Shown in pieces: positions 63,924-64,000 of a DNA stretch of 64,000 nucleotides; position 1 is the first letter of the stretch; the number at the start of each line of letters is the position of its first letter. Made by a program: the position numbers and the translations under genes. Origin of the DNA: VRUE01 sp963702705. GTDB taxonomy: Bacteria > Actinomycetota > Thermoleophilia > Solirubrobacterales > 70-9. A model generated the notes under the pieces. It was not told the origin of the DNA. It saw only the letters and a list, made by a program, of their open reading frames with translations, and ran no database searches. The stretch spans positions 1 to 64,000 of the forward strand of contig CAVPDR010000006.1 of assembly GCA_963702705.1 (NCBI GenBank), given 5' to 3'.

Positions 63924-64000
63924 CGAGCGGGGAAGCTATTTCATTCGCTCAATATGGGTAGACTGGCGCCGCCCCAGTCGAATTAGGGATCTAGGTAGGA

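Noticed and set aside
1..64000. tRNA, rRNA, IS elements or phage genes
   Set aside because: No cloverleaf, rRNA segment, transposase or integrase motif was found by reading either strand.

Overview
The window is high-GC DNA with actinobacterial gene content. The proteins (HxlR-SCP2 regulator, MMPL pump, GTP-type PEP carboxykinase, FabG4/FadA2-type enzymes, ClpS, RmuC, DUF4333 lipoprotein, many secreted Ala/Gly-rich proteins) and the very frequent GTG/TTG starts suggest a deep-branching actinobacterium such as the Thermoleophilia/Solirubrobacterales. That placement is inferred from protein content only. I saw no rRNA, tRNA, CRISPR array, transposase or prophage gene.

Layout. 0-6.6 kb: a DUF255 thioredoxin-domain protein, a GGDEF-EAL protein, a class III aminotransferase and an acyl-CoA synthetase. 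6.7-13.7 kb: a leftward operon of a TetR regulator, thiolase, FabG4-type reductase, MaoC hydratase and two acyl-CoA dehydrogenases, resembling the mycobacterial htdX-fabG4-fadA2-fadE5 neighbourhood. 13.6-14.2 kb: a gene-free stretch of two very long hairpins. 14.2-17.1 kb: an MMPL exporter divergent from an HxlR-SCP2 regulator. 17.0-22.8 kb: sucC-sucD-ferredoxin, an orphan ATPase, a DUF4333 lipoprotein and PEP carboxykinase. 22.9-37.2 kb: an envelope-glycan region with three GH26-like hydrolases, a deacetylase, a flippase, membrane proteins and three glycosyltransferases, two of them unusual fusions. 37.4-57.4 kb: malyl-CoA lyase, acyl-CoA dehydrogenase, mesaconyl-CoA hydratase, ethylmalonyl-CoA mutase and crotonyl-CoA carboxylase/reductase. 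Together these make up most of the ethylmalonyl-CoA pathway, interleaved with pabB/pabC, a collagen-like protein, a CAP protein, a sugar-nucleotide dehydrogenase, an AbiEi/DUF559 protein, ClpS and a glucose/sorbosone dehydrogenase. 57.4-64 kb: rmuC, a lipoprotein, ygfZ, mntR-mntH, two small unknowns and an NMT1/THI5-like binding protein.

Metabolic theme (inference). The thiolase, reductase and hydratase could turn acetyl-CoA into crotonyl-CoA. CCR, Ecm, methylsuccinyl-CoA dehydrogenase, mesaconyl-CoA hydratase and malyl-CoA lyase would carry it to glyoxylate, acetyl-CoA and propionyl-CoA. SucCD and PEP carboxykinase link the products to gluconeogenesis. The window therefore looks like an acetyl-CoA assimilation region.

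Most unusual signals. (1) A 49-bp near-perfect palindrome (arm GAACTGCATCAAATTCTC) occurs five times. Three copies sit in frame inside unrelated enzymes (DUF255 protein, MaoC hydratase, PabB), and two identical copies bracket an AbiEi/DUF559 gene, one of them supplying its stop codon. One copy shows compensatory base-pair changes. This resembles the ORF-invading palindromic elements of Rickettsia, and I know of no such description for an actinobacterium. (2) Two ~100-bp copies of a conserved core lie in opposite orientation 200 bp apart, each capped by long perfect inverted repeats whose sequences are unrelated to each other. (3) At least seven other intergenic inverted repeats with 18-31 bp locus-specific arms and no U-tract.
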